A program made the position numbers and the translations under genes. The notes beneath the pieces are model-generated. The model was not told where the DNA came from and did no database searches. It saw only the letters and a list, made by a program, of their open reading frames with translations. DNA of 58,198 bases, from contig MU621186.1 of assembly GCA_025399215.1 (NCBI GenBank), forward strand, positions 1 to 58,198, given 5' to 3'. The DNA is from Globomyces pollinis-pini. Lineage: Eukaryota; Chytridiomycota; Chytridiomycetes; Rhizophydiales; Globomycetaceae. This document shows, piece after piece, positions 24,496 to 35,079 of this stretch. Within the stretch, counting starts at the first letter, position 1, and every line of letters starts with the position of its first letter.

Positions 24496-27312
24496 ATGAA
24501 ACAGAAATCTTCTGCTGATTCAGATGACCCTTATTCTTCCCTGTCTCGAACTATCTCATCAGATAGACTCTCGTTATTCGGTCACTCTCCTATATCATCT
24601 CATCTCAACTCGCTATCCTCTGATCATGTCAAATTAAACACTGGAGGATCTTTAACTGCTCTCTGTTTATCTCCTAACTTGGACCGTATTGTTGTTGCTG
24701 GAAGGGATATCCTAAGTATCTTATTATCACATTCATCTATAGAAATATTCTCTACGGGTCCAAATCCACAGGAATTATTGAACTTACGTGCTGGTGTAAA
24801 GATATCTAAAGTATCTAGTACTAATGATGTCAAATGGGGTGGTCATCAATCTCAAAACTTAATTGTTTCTGCTACTTCTACTGTAATCCATTTATGTTGA
24901 TTTATCTCAGGGTGCTATTGTCATCTATGATATTGAGAAGTCTACTTACGAAAAGCAAGGTATCTCATCTCCAACATTGACCATAAGGTTGATATTTAAA
25001 ACTCATTGTTGGTAGATAGAGTCCTTTCCGATCATAAACGAGCAGTCAATCGTATATCAATTCACCCTGCTGAACAGTCTTTACTACTTACAGCATCACA
25101 AGATGGAACAATGCGAATTTGGGTAACAGCTACACCTAGACTTACACCTATCAGGATTTAAGATCAAAAGGACGTGCTAAATTTGTTTTGGATGGAAAGG
25201 CAGAGAGTGTTCGGGATTGCCAATTTAATCCTGCTTTAAATTGGTCTTTGGCTGCAGTGTTTGATAATGGTTGTTTACAGACTTGGGATATTCGTTCTCC
25301 TAAACAATTCGAACGCAAATGGTCGGCCCATAATGGTTTGGCATTGACTGTCGATTGGGATCATCATGGTAAATTGATTGCTACAGGTATTCATCTTTTC
25401 ATTTCTGATATACAGGTTTGTCAAAACACTTACAATTGAATTAAGGTATTATTGCTTCTATAACCAATGAATTAGGGGGCCGTGATAAAGTCATCAAAAT
25501 ATGGAACTATGAATCAGAATCGAAACGATCCATTCACAATATACAAAGCATTGCACCCGTATCAAGGGTAAAATGGAGACCAGGTATTTAATCACCACCT
25601 GACCAAACAAGGATATGACACACAAATCGCAACCTCATCACTTACTATGGATAATCGTGTGATGGTTTGGGATTTCACACACCCATACCTTGCTCAATAC
25701 TGTTTTGAAGAGCATGATGATGTCGCTACTGGTACCTCATATGTTCTAAACCCACAGGCTTACAATGGCAAGATTCAAATTCAATTTGGACATGTTCGAA
25801 GGATCAAAACTTTGGACTATTCAATCTGTCACAAGCATATCGACCTTTAGAATTAATCAATTACCATGCTATTGGGACAAACAATTTCGGAACGATTGTG
25901 TTTGCAAATGTAGAAACTAAGGAACAACCACCTATTGATACCCTATCGACATCACATTCACATTCTTCCAATTTGAACTTGGATGCAGAACTCGTGGAAC
26001 CAATGCCAAGTGTCGTGACTGGTCCACAATTTTTGGGTCAAATCCAAACACTATCATTTGATTACAATAGATTTGCAGTGTTGGCTGAATTATACTCGTT
26101 CGATTGTAGTTCCATTTATGATACTTGTGAGAATAATTATAAGGTATGTAAAAATGTTATTGATAAAGATAGGTGGCTATGGAATTGGATTTATCTGATA
26201 TTGCGCATGTTTGGAAAATGATTCAATTGACTTACGGACAAGATCCACTATCGCCCATCAACCTGAATAAATCACACCTGGAATATCAAGGTAATTCTCG
26301 GCTCTTTTATATCTAGAAACACTTGTGGAAGGTGCGGCACAGAAAACGTACCATTTCCTCAAAGGCGATGAACAAATCCCAAATATTGAGGATACAGGTC
26401 CCCATTTGTTGATGGATCCTGTCCCCGGGCCATCTACTGAGTTCTACATACCCGAAAGCTCATCCGAAGATAGCGATTCCGAATTTTTTGTCCCCACGAA
26501 CTACAAAAAACCCGAGACGGATCTTGAAACGATGAATGATCCGATGCATAGAGTATTATCGGTATCCCAAACCACACCCACTGATTTATCAATCAACACA
26601 GCATTTAAAAAACTAAGCACCACTTTTGAAGATAAATCAGTTGATATGTCACAATCTGTGAAATCAGTATTTGAAGACCAATACTTTAAAAAAGACATTC
26701 CACCAAAGCAATTTATCGAAGCACCAACGGATGTCAAAGTATCACCATGGACAGCAACGAACCTTGCAAACGAACTGCTTGAGCATTTCAGCGACCAGGT
26801 AAACGAGTCTTTCTGCTAACCTTAGGTCGATGTCCAAATGAATGTCTACATTATCATGACTCTACGCAACGTTGTCTCATTCGCAGATACGTTAGTTGAA
26901 TACTATACACGAGAGTATATAGATTTGTTGCAGAGATTTCAACTATGGCAAGCGGCCACCAAGATCATCAACCATTCTTCTATTGCGTCTATCCGAAGTT
27001 TGAATGAGGTGAGGGAATTTCGGTTGATTGTAGGAATCCACAACGATACATACGAGTTGTTTTCAGTGCGGAACTGCGGTGCCTGTTACATTGCGTACGT
27101 CATTCCGGTGTGAGAAATGTGATGCATGTGTGAGCTGGTGTGTGGTGTGTCATAAAGTGGTTAAGGGTGTCTATGTTTGGTGTCAGTTTTGTTCACATGG
27201 TGGGCATATGGAGTGTTTGGATGGTTTGTTTATATCTTGGATTTATTTTTTAGGGTGGTTTTGTGGTGAGACTATGTGTCCTACCGGTTGTGGACATGAA
27301 TGTACATTTTAG
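24496..27312 (+). CDS. WDR24: WDR24-like GATOR2/SEA complex subunit
   Basis: Twelve exons give 806 aa. GATOR2 (yeast SEACAT) relieves inhibition of TORC1 by GATOR1 at the vacuole or lysosome. An N-terminal WD40 propeller (about residues 50-420) shows DHKRAVNRISIHP, ASQDGTMRIWDLRSKG, LQTWDIRSP, ATGGRDKVIKIWNYE and RVMVWDFTHPYLAQ. A helical region follows (EYYTREYIDLLQRFQLW), and a C-terminal zinc ribbon/RING with CFQCGTA, CEKCDACVSWC, WCQFCSHGGHMECL and CPTGCGHEC. The ATG at 24496 is the first in frame. Introns are 25-32 bp except for a two-unit array (24960-25015) and a three-unit array (25387-25475). The intron-free sum is exactly 807 codons. Confidence 0.92.
24960..25015 (+). other. Tandem mini-intron array, two 28-bp units (WDR24)
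   Basis: Units 24960-24987 and 24988-25015 are both 28 bp, GT...AG, with no base between. Retaining the second unit brings in an in-frame stop (TGA). Removing both joins KQ to DRVLSDHKRAVN, the expected WD40 sequence. Confidence 0.85.
25387..25475 (+). other. Tandem mini-intron array, three units (WDR24)
   Basis: Units 25387-25415 (29), 25416-25445 (30) and 25446-25475 (30) abut with AG|GT junctions. Only removal of all three gives IATGGRDKVIKIW, a canonical WD40 blade; the middle and last units contain stops. Confidence 0.87.
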
Positions 27313-27460
27313 TGTTATATATTGGATTTTTTATCTGTGATTTAACTTGGTTTTCACGTTGCTTTCTTCTTTGAGATATCGCGTCGTACATTTCTTGTTC
27401 TTCTTTGGTCTTTGAATCATATAATTTTGGTGGTTCTTTAGTTTCATCACCATCTGTCAT
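27281..27460 (-). CDS. Possible small protein, antisense to the WDR24 3' end
   Basis: A 59-codon frame starting MTDGDETKEPPKLYDSKTKE and continuing with EEQEMYDAISQRRKQREN, a hydrophilic helix typical of a small coiled-coil protein. Its last ~10 codons overlap the WDR24 coding end on the opposite strand, and a splice earlier in the frame is possible. No family recognised. The composition looks like real protein, but nothing else supports it. Confidence 0.35.
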   Translation of the reverse strand: MTDGDETKEPPKLYDSKTKEEQEMYDAISQRRKQRENQVKSQIKNPIYNTKMYIHVHNR

Positions 27461-27560
27461 AATTCTAACTACTGTGGCTTGAGGCTTGTGGCTTGTGGCT
27501 GCGAACCTGTCTGGTTATATGAATGTTGAAACCTTTCCAGTTATCAAAAAAAAAATTTAA

Positions 27561-28627
27561 ATGTTTTCTGCCATACTAACATGCTTAATATTACCATTAC
27601 TTGCCCAAGAAACAACCGAAAATTCTACTGTTGCTGGGTCTGCCAAAGAAGTTCAATGTGATGCTGGATCATTGGAAAACTATGATATGCCTGGTCATAT
27701 TGCAGCCGTCTTTATTGTATTATTGGTTTCGGCTGTTGGTACTATTGGCTCACTCTTTCTCTCCAGATTCAAATCAAATTTTATTCTATTTACCATTATA
27801 CCGTTGGTGAAAATGTTTGGTATTGGTGTTGTAGCTGGTAAGTTTTTCCCTCTTACTTATGATTAGCAACTGTTTGGATTCATTTATTACCAGATGCATT
27901 TGAAATATTCTCAAATCCTTGTTTGAAGGGTGAATGGACCAAATATGGAACTGCTTATGTTGGTTTATTTGCTTTGACTGCTTCGTTTCTCGTTCAACTT
28001 ATTGAATTTTTTTCTGCTAGTGTTCATGGTCATGGTCATTTAACAGCAGCTCCTGGAGATTCGTATGAATCTATTCACACCGATCAGGCTTTGGCCACTG
28101 ATGCTGTTGTATCAGAAACATGCAAGGATATCGAATCACTAGATGAAAAGCAAAAGAAACTTGAAACTTATGTGTTAGAAGCCGGGATTATTTTCCATTC
28201 ATTTATCATTGGAATGGCTCTTGGTGTTAGTACTGAAGACTTTTTGGTGTTACTGATCGCCGTCAGTATTCATCAAGCATTTGAAGGTATGGCATTGGGG
28301 GTACTTCTTGGAGAAATCAAGACTCAATTTTTGAACAAGTTCTACCTTGCATTGTTATTCCCATTAACAACTCCTATTGGAATGGTAGTTGGTATCTTGG
28401 CCAAAGATTCTCTCAATTCAAACTCACAATTCTCCATTCTATTCGAAGGTATCATGATATCTTTATCTGCTGGTATTCTCATGTATAATGTATACGCTGA
28501 ATTGATTGTACGTGAAATCAATCATAACAAAAACTTTTTGAAATGCTCAAGGAAATTTCAATTGGTTTCATTTTTCTTTATGTACGTTGGAGCAGCAGGT
28601 ATGGCAGTACTCGCTATTTGGGCATAA
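27561..28627 (+). CDS. ZIP-family zinc/iron transporter
   Basis: Two exons joined over a 29-bp intron give 345 aa. ZIP proteins import Zn2+ or Fe2+ into the cytosol. A signal-like N-terminus (MFSAILTCLILPLLAQ) is followed by three membrane helices, a His-rich cytosolic loop (SVHGHGHL), and the helix IV/V metal-binding motifs HSFIIGMALGV and HQAFEGMALGVLLGE, then three more helices. The WIHLLPDAFE motif of the ZIP/ZRT group is restored by the splice. The spliced length is a multiple of three. Confidence 0.93.
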
Positions 28628-28908
28628 TAAATGATATTTTAATGGATATCAGTCGTATAAAATTTCACATTTAAACTATTTGATTACATTATTATACAGA
28701 GATTCGTTAGTGATGATATTAGCTTTGACGTGACTTATTATGATAAGTTCACAGCCAGATCAACTCGTCTCCTCACAATCAACATTCTTAGCATCTAACA
28801 ACCATTCTAATACAATTCTAGTTCATTTTCAAGTTCATTTTCGTGCCATGTAATCTGATTTGAATGAATTGGTTGAAGGTCAAGATTGAAATTTTTTCAA
28901 ATTTATTC

Positions 28909-29769
28909 ATGCCACTCCAGGTATCGGAATCTGATGAATCTGAAGATGGATTTGAAGTTGAAGATATCCTACAGTTTAGAAAGACTAAAGTATACCATCA
29001 AAGGTTTATCATTATAGGTACTGGAAGAGATAGTAACCAGATAGGTAACTGTTTTGATTTTGATAATAACTAGGTATTGATTATTCAAGTTGATTATACA
29101 GGGACGAGAGCAATATTTGATCAAATGGAAAGGGTATTCACACGACGAGAATACTTGGGAAGATGCTGGTATTTAAAATTAACTTTTGATATCTATAGAG
29201 AATATCCATGTATTTTAACTGAATTAAACAATTGTTTTTAGGCTCAAGAAATAATGGATCGATTTTGGAAGTTGGAAGCAGAGAGGAATAAAGTAGCATC
29301 AACAAAAGAAAAACGTAAATCAAAATCAAGTACGGAATCAAGATCCAAAGTAAGTTCAAACAAATCTAATAACCTTCGAAATTAATAGAAACCCAAACCA
29401 GATCCAACGACTACCACACCAACTAAAAACGCTGTCACCGAAACAATACCAGAACTAGAAAAATATGTTAATGGTAATGAATGTCAAAATAATCAATTCT
29501 CAGATGAAATTTATCTAGATGAAAGTCATTTACCTAAACATATTCTTACCGAACAAAGTTGGGATAAATTCGTGGCAGAGGTTGCAACGATTGAATCTGG
29601 AATACAAAATGATTTTATCGTTTATGTGAATTGGAAAGATGGGTTAAAAACTCATCATAGTTCGTTAGTGGCAAATAAGAAATTACCACAAAAGGTTTGC
29701 TTAGATGCAGGTTTAATTTTTTTGTAGTTGATCAAATTCTATGAAAAGCATTTACGGTTTTCTGAATAG
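28909..29769 (+). CDS. HP1-like chromodomain/chromoshadow protein
   Basis: Six exons give 204 aa. The chromodomain (EVEDILQFRKTK|GREQYLIKWKGYS, then ENTWEDAENIHAQEIMDRFW) binds methylated H3K9; a charged hinge follows (KEKRKSKSS), then a chromoshadow domain (SWDKFVAEVATIESG, HHSSLVANKKLPQKLIKFYE) for dimerisation. Features: a four-unit intron array at 28990-29101 and an 11-nt micro-exon at 29199-29209 (ENIH). The last intron (33 bp) rejoins PQK to LIKFYEKHLRF. The start is uncertain: ATG at 28909 (MPLQVSES) is read here, but ATG at 28864 with a 42-bp intron (28879-28920) also keeps frame. Role: heterochromatin silencing. Confidence 0.9.
28990..29101 (+). other. Tandem mini-intron array, four units (HP1)
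   Basis: Units 28990-29017 (28), 29018-29044 (27), 29045-29073 (29) and 29074-29101 (28) run end to end, each GT...AG. The chromodomain is continuous only if all 112 bp are removed (FRKTK joined to GREQYLIKW). Units are not obvious sequence copies of one another. Confidence 0.88.
29199..29209 (+). other. 11-nt micro-exon in the HP1-like gene
   Basis: Flanked by introns 29169-29198 (30 bp) and 29210-29241 (32 bp). Its 11 bases complete the chromodomain helix ENTWEDA-ENIH-AQEIMDRFW, matching the family's ENTWEPAENL pattern. Skipping it would shift the frame. Confidence 0.85.
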
Positions 29770-29908
29770 TAATTGGCCTTGCTATTGCTATGTCAGATAC
29801 TTATAATAAATCCAACGTGAACAAAACGATTAATTGTTGATTGCCTAATGAGTGGAATCAGTCAATGAAAGTCTGAATCAAAATATACTGAATCAATTTT
29901 ATTACCCT

Positions 29909-30966
29909 TTAATACTTTCTGACCATTTTTTTCCGAATATTGGGACCACTGGATATAGTGGATGGATTGGAAGATGACAATGGTTGATTACCTACTAAAG
30001 CGCTCGTAAGTGTCTCGTCTGAGGGCTTGAGCAGATCTTGAATAGCTCGTACAACTTGATCTACATCAAATGGAATGGACACTTGGCCAGATGATGTCTC
30101 TGGCACTGTTAGTTGTGGAGTCTTAAATACGGGAAACGTTTCCATCTCAAGCAAATCATCATCCGTATCATTCTCCAAATCTTCTATTGTTCTTTCTAAT
30201 GGTTCTACCATTTCCAACATTTCTTTTTGTATTGTATCCTGATTTAATACTTTTATCATTGCTGGACAATAATAACACATCCAATTGAAAGTGAATGATG
30301 GGATGCCTGTACATGTATATGCCAACTGCCATCCTTTGATACCTAAACCATCAATTCAATCAACATGACGTACCTAAAGAAATATGATGAGATTTCATGA
30401 TGATTACCTAGATTTGCTACCAATAACCGAAAATAACAAGTGAAACTATGAGTGATAAAGTACCAATGAGAATCCGTACTTGAGTATAACCAAATCTCAG
30501 GTTTAAAAGTACCTTTGATGATACATAAACAAATCCTACCAAATTCATACTCTTCAAGGAAATAAACAACACCAAATTTAGGAAGACAATTGGCACTAAA
30601 TTTCCCATCATGTTTAATAATATCAGAGAATCGATTGAATTTGATAGATCCAATTTCAATCAATTGTTGATTATACGGATCATGTTTAGTGAATTGATTA
30701 AACCATTTCAAATCAAATCCATTGTATTGTTTAAGGAAATCAATCAAGTCTATTGGTAACGAAAATAGATTTCCTCTTTGAAATAATTGGATTTCTTTTG
30801 ATGTTGTAGGAGTATTTTTTTGAAATTCAACTTGTTTGACTCCTTTCAGAGTTTTGATGTATCTAATGAACCCTCCCAGTAGATTATCCGAGTTGATTCT
30901 TCTCATTTTGGATACTTTGTTGATGATTTTTGAAATCAAACTACTTAACGCGTTTCCAATACGCAT
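29909..30966 (-). CDS. TPGS2: TPGS2-like tubulin polyglutamylase complex subunit
   Basis: Two exons joined across a two-unit intron array (30343-30407) give 330 aa, or about 310 if the Met of MRRINSDN is used. TPGS2 is a subunit of the neuronal/ciliary tubulin polyglutamylase complex and has a SMI1/KNR4-like fold. Landmarks: PIDLIDFLKQYNGFDLKW, IEIGSIKFNRFSDI, VVYFLEEYEFGRICL, PEIWLYSSTDSHWYFITHSF, TCYFRLLVANLG|IKGWQLAYTCTGI. The C-terminal ~100 residues are acidic and Ser-rich. Its presence agrees with a flagellated life stage. It starts about 130 bp from the divergent methyltransferase gene. Confidence 0.83.
30343..30407 (-). other. Tandem mini-intron array, two units (TPGS2)
   Basis: On the minus strand, units 30407-30374 (34 bp) and 30373-30343 (31 bp) abut with AG|GT. 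Removing both joins VANL-G to IKGWQLAYT, matching the family pattern 'THLGLPQWQYA'. Confidence 0.82.
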
Positions 30967-31094
30967 CAATCAAATCTGTACAGATAGTCAAGTCCATTAA
31001 TTTGCCTCATCAAAGAATCCCCACTAACGAAATATTTCATTCTATTTTTTATCTTTTAAAGAACAGATATTATATTGAATTGTTTTTCTTTTTT

Positions 31095-32078
31095 ATGAAC
31101 GAATGGGATGGCTTTGCCAAAACGTACTCTTCAACACTTGGATTAGCTACAAAACCGTTTAGTATAGATATACTCAAGTCAATCACAATCAATAAAAACG
31201 ATACAATACTCGATGTCGCATGTGGTTCTGGTACAATTCAAACTGCACTAGTGGATTTTGTAAATTTATGTAAATATTAAAGTTAGATTAATGATGGATT
31301 AATCTCAAAACAAGTTAAAATGATTGCTATTGATAACTCTGGACAAATGATTCAAGAAGTAGAGGAATTAAGATCAAAATACCCGGTTCTGGATCCAATA
31401 ATGACCACTCAATGCATAGATGGAGAATTACTAAAAGAAATTGCAGATGAATCAATAGATATCGTCACTAGCTCTTTAGGAGTGATACTGTTTAAAAATA
31501 GAAACAAAGGCTTTCGAAATATATTCAGGGTATTGAAACCATCAGGACAATTTGTGTTTAGTAAATGGGAATCCACTCCAAAAGATATTGGGATGGGAAT
31601 TATTGATTTGACATATTTCATATTTGATTTGTTTCCTGGTCAAGAAGAAGCTGCCATGAAACGTAGACAATTGCTAAATAATGATGGTAAACCAGTTGAT
31701 GAAATTAGAATGAAGAAATCTTTGAAAACAATTGGTAAGTAGTGACATTTTCTCAATCGAGACACATATGAATACTTTCCATTGAAGAAGCATCACTATG
31801 ATTACTATTATGTGCAATGATTGATTTGTTTAGGGTTTTCAGAAGCCAGTTGGTTCCACTCTTATCATACAATGTTTTTCAAATCTTTCGAAGATCTTTG
31901 GCAATTCATCATGGAATTCTCACCGAAAGTGAGTTTACCACTGAACTTGTTAGATACAGATAAATTGGCTGATATAAAGAGCAAAGTGATGCATTATTTC
32001 AAGTCCTACAACTCATTTTCTAATGCTGATTCTATTGTTTTACATAATCATCAAGTTATATATAATGCTATTAAATAA
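31095..32078 (+). CDS. Class I SAM-dependent methyltransferase
   Basis: Three exons (introns of 27 and 99 bp) give 285 aa. Motif I is ILDVACGSG, followed by VKMIAIDNSGQMI (motif post-I), IVTSSLGVILF (motif II) and FRVLKPSGQFVFSKW (motif III), the layout of UbiE/COQ5-like enzymes. The C-terminal part (GFSEASWFHSYHTMFF) may form the substrate lid. The substrate is unknown. The second intron (31735-31833) is longer than usual and is not a clean array. It is divergently paired with the TPGS2-like gene. Confidence 0.85.
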
Positions 32079-32513
32079 ACTGCACATTATTCACATTCAC
32101 GATATGATACATTAATGTCCTCATTTTGCATCTTTGGTTCAGCCCTCCACTTGTTGTGGTTGCTTTGTGCCTATATAAGGGCTAGGATTGATGTGCATTT
32201 GGTAACCAATTCATTTACAAAAACCAACTAATAAGGAGTAAAATGCTGATGTGGAGTCGGAAATGATTTTGGCAAGGGTCATTGGACTTGGCTATGCCAA
32301 ATATTGAATCAATGTCAATGTCATTCATCGATACTCAGATATGATCGAGAAAGTAAAACCAATGATCTAGAAGTAGAATCCCTATTCGATTAGATCACCA
32401 TGACTGAATCTCAATGGAATTTGTATGAAATTGAAATTCCTTTCGTTTGTTTCAAACACAAATTCTTTTTGTGACTTTGTCCAACGTTGTAACCAGAAAG
32501 GTTCTCATTTGAT
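32079..32513. other. Intergenic region, 435 bp
   Basis: Between the methyltransferase stop and the glycosyltransferase open frame. TATATAAG at about 32172 could be a promoter element. No gene or repeat recognised. Confidence 0.4.
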
Positions 32514-34362
32514 ATGTTGATAGGACTCCAACTGCTTTTATTCAACATAAAACTACCACATATACAAATCCAAACTCTACACCAATATCCTAGAAGAAGA
32601 CTCGATCAAAATCTTTACTCTTATCGATCAACTTCTGATATGAATTTGTTAGTTCGGAGTTGGAGTGGCGTATTTCGGATCACCTTTTCGTCCCAATTTC
32701 AGTCTCACTTTTCACAAAGAATGAATCAACAGGATGAACTGGAACTAGTCAAAGATAAAGAAAAGGATACTGTGGTGTTATTGTTGACCCCTGATTCGCC
32801 TAATATATCTACTACTACCTTGGACTTTGACGATACTTCAATTATTCTACCGTGTTGCCCTTCCGACGAAGAAAAACTCTTATATTTGAAAGCAAACACT
32901 ACTCCTTTGATATCTTATTTACTTTTTTCATTTGTGACAATGTATGATACTTTGAAATCTGATCTGTAGGATGTGTGGAATGTGGTTGTTTACAATATCT
33001 TATCCTGCCTTTTTTGTGTTTGCTTTCCTGAACCTCTACTTTATGTTTTATCTAGTTTTATCTTACACTACTGGAATTATGGGTCCCGATTATGATTATA
33101 ACAATCATGTGGATTTAGTGGAAGCCGGATTGACCAATTTCCCGAGCGTAGACATTTACTTACCTGTTTGCGGTGAGCCTCTGGAAGTGCTGAACAATAC
33201 TTGGATGTATGTCATGAACCTAGATTATCCAAACTTGAAGATCTGGGTATTGGATGATTCTGCAAATCAGTCTGTTAAACAATTAGCACTCAACTTTAAA
33301 TTCAATTATATTGTTCGAGCTAATAGACCTGAATTAAAAAAATCGGGGAATTTACGTAATGCCTTTTTGCGAACCAAAGGGGACTTTTATATCATTTTCG
33401 ATGCTGATTTTTGTCCTCGGCCAGAAATGGTCCGAGAAATGATGGTTCATATGGTCAAATACCCTAATGTTGCAATTTTGCAAACTCCTCAATTTTTTAG
33501 AATTAGACCCAATCAAACTTGGATAGAGCAATCTGCCGGGTTAGTACAAGAATTGTTTTATAGAGTCATACAATCAAAAAGAGATCGATACGGAGCTTCT
33601 ATTTGTGTGGGAACTTCTGCCATGTATAGAAGAAAAGCACTGGAACCTTTTGGAGGCTCTGCTGCTATTGAACATTCAGAGGATGTGCATACCGGGGTTC
33701 AGTGTTTGCAAGACGGGTGGGATATCAAATATTTGCCTTTGAACTATTCCATGGGTATTTGCCCAGATGATTTAGCCTCCTTCTTTAATCAACAGTATAG
33801 ATGGGCTAGTGGATCACTGACACTACTCTCTAACAAGGAATTTTGGAAATCATCATTAACTACCACACAAAAAGTATGTTATTTATCAGGCATGTTGTAC
33901 TACATTGCCTCATCATTGGATCCCTTCATTTCTACTTTGCCATCACTAGTATTGGTGATATTCAGACCAGACATGATAAAGTGGTACAATAGTGTATTTA
34001 TTATCCCATCACTATTTGTCACTACAGTTGCGTATTATTTTTGGACTTGCCACGACTACACACCTTCGATTCTCAAGATTCAAATGGTACAATCTTATTC
34101 ACACATCTTTGCTATCAAGGATAAGATTTTTAGTACTTCTGCTAACTGGATACCGACTGGTGGACAATCGAAAGTCAAGAACCGTCGTTTCGAACAATCA
34201 AAGGTTCTTTGTTTTGTAGTCAATTGGGTCACTTATTTTGTATTATGTATGTTGATCATTTGGAGATGCTTTGAATATTCTTTTTGGGAGTTTATTCCGA
34301 CGATCTTGATTGGAAGCATTCAATTGTATGCAACTTGTGAATTTATATTTTACGATATTTAA
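32514..34362 (+). CDS. Cellulose-synthase-like family 2 glycosyltransferase
   Basis: Two exons joined by a 28-bp intron give up to 606 aa; the start may be the later ATG at 32721 (MNQQDELEL), giving about 537. The D,D,D,QxxRW signature of processive GT2 enzymes is complete: DDS in WVLDDSANQ, DAD in FDADFCPRPE, SED in IEHSEDVHTG, and QQYRWASG. FFRI and TSAMYRRKAL also match BcsA-type synthases. There are two membrane helices before and at least four after the catalytic domain. It should make a beta-1,4- or mixed glucan from UDP-glucose at the plasma membrane; the product is inference. There is no PilZ domain. Confidence 0.88.
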
Positions 34363-34500
34363 TTTGGTGCTTTTTTTAATAAACTACGCACCTATTTTAA
34401 TTCTGTTCAGTTTAATCATTATTCATTTGTCCTTAAGCTAAAAATTAAAGTAATTTCACCATATAATTGTGTCATATGGTAAAGCTACTAGAGGACATTA

Positions 34501-35034
34501 ATGATGTTTATATTGACTACCTGTATCATTTGCATGCTTGGTGTTGGTCAGTTGAATTGGAGCGTACACGTGGCGACACCACATCAATACCAATGGATTA
34601 CAATATGAAGATAAACTGATCAATAGTCAACAAAATACAACATTGTATGTCGCGAGTGACCAAATAATTCAAGAATAAATGCAACGTCAACACCAATGGC
34701 CCAGTTAGATCACACAAAACAAAAACCACAATCCATTCGGTAACCGACTGTCTGTCACTGGAATCCATAGACAACTGATCCAGTATCTAATTACTCCACC
34801 TTCAAAGATCGAAGTAATGAAGTAACCAAAAGAGACTGTTTCAAGCCTCACGTGAAACACAACAACACCTGCAAGCACAGATATGCAAGAAAGAACGAGG
34901 GAAGTAAGTAGAAATGTAAACATCAGAGTAACATATCAACATATGTGACGGCAGATCAAAACGCGATCTCTATATTGTACTATTTCAGGCTGTTAGATCT
35001 TACCAGAGGCCCCTTACACTATCCGCATGATTGA
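34501..35034 (+). CDS. Possible small secreted protein with several tiny introns
   Basis: A signal-like start (MMFILTTCIICML) can be joined through six GT-AG introns of 21-31 bp to a 127-aa product (INTNGLQYEDKLINSQQNTT, then STPMAQLDHTKQKPQSI and LIQYLITPP) ending LHYPHD. The model is frame-consistent but was built to be so; some introns are shorter than the window's normal range and no family is recognised. Treat it as tentative. The opposite-strand open frame at 34705-34923 is the alternative. Confidence 0.3.
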
Positions 35035-35079
35035 CTCAAAAAACTGTTGGGTTTCAAGTTTCCTAATTATAGAATTTGA

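Noticed and set aside
31735..31833. 99-bp intron of the methyltransferase as another mini-intron array
   Set aside because: No internal AG|GT junctions divide it into complete units; counted as a simple long intron.
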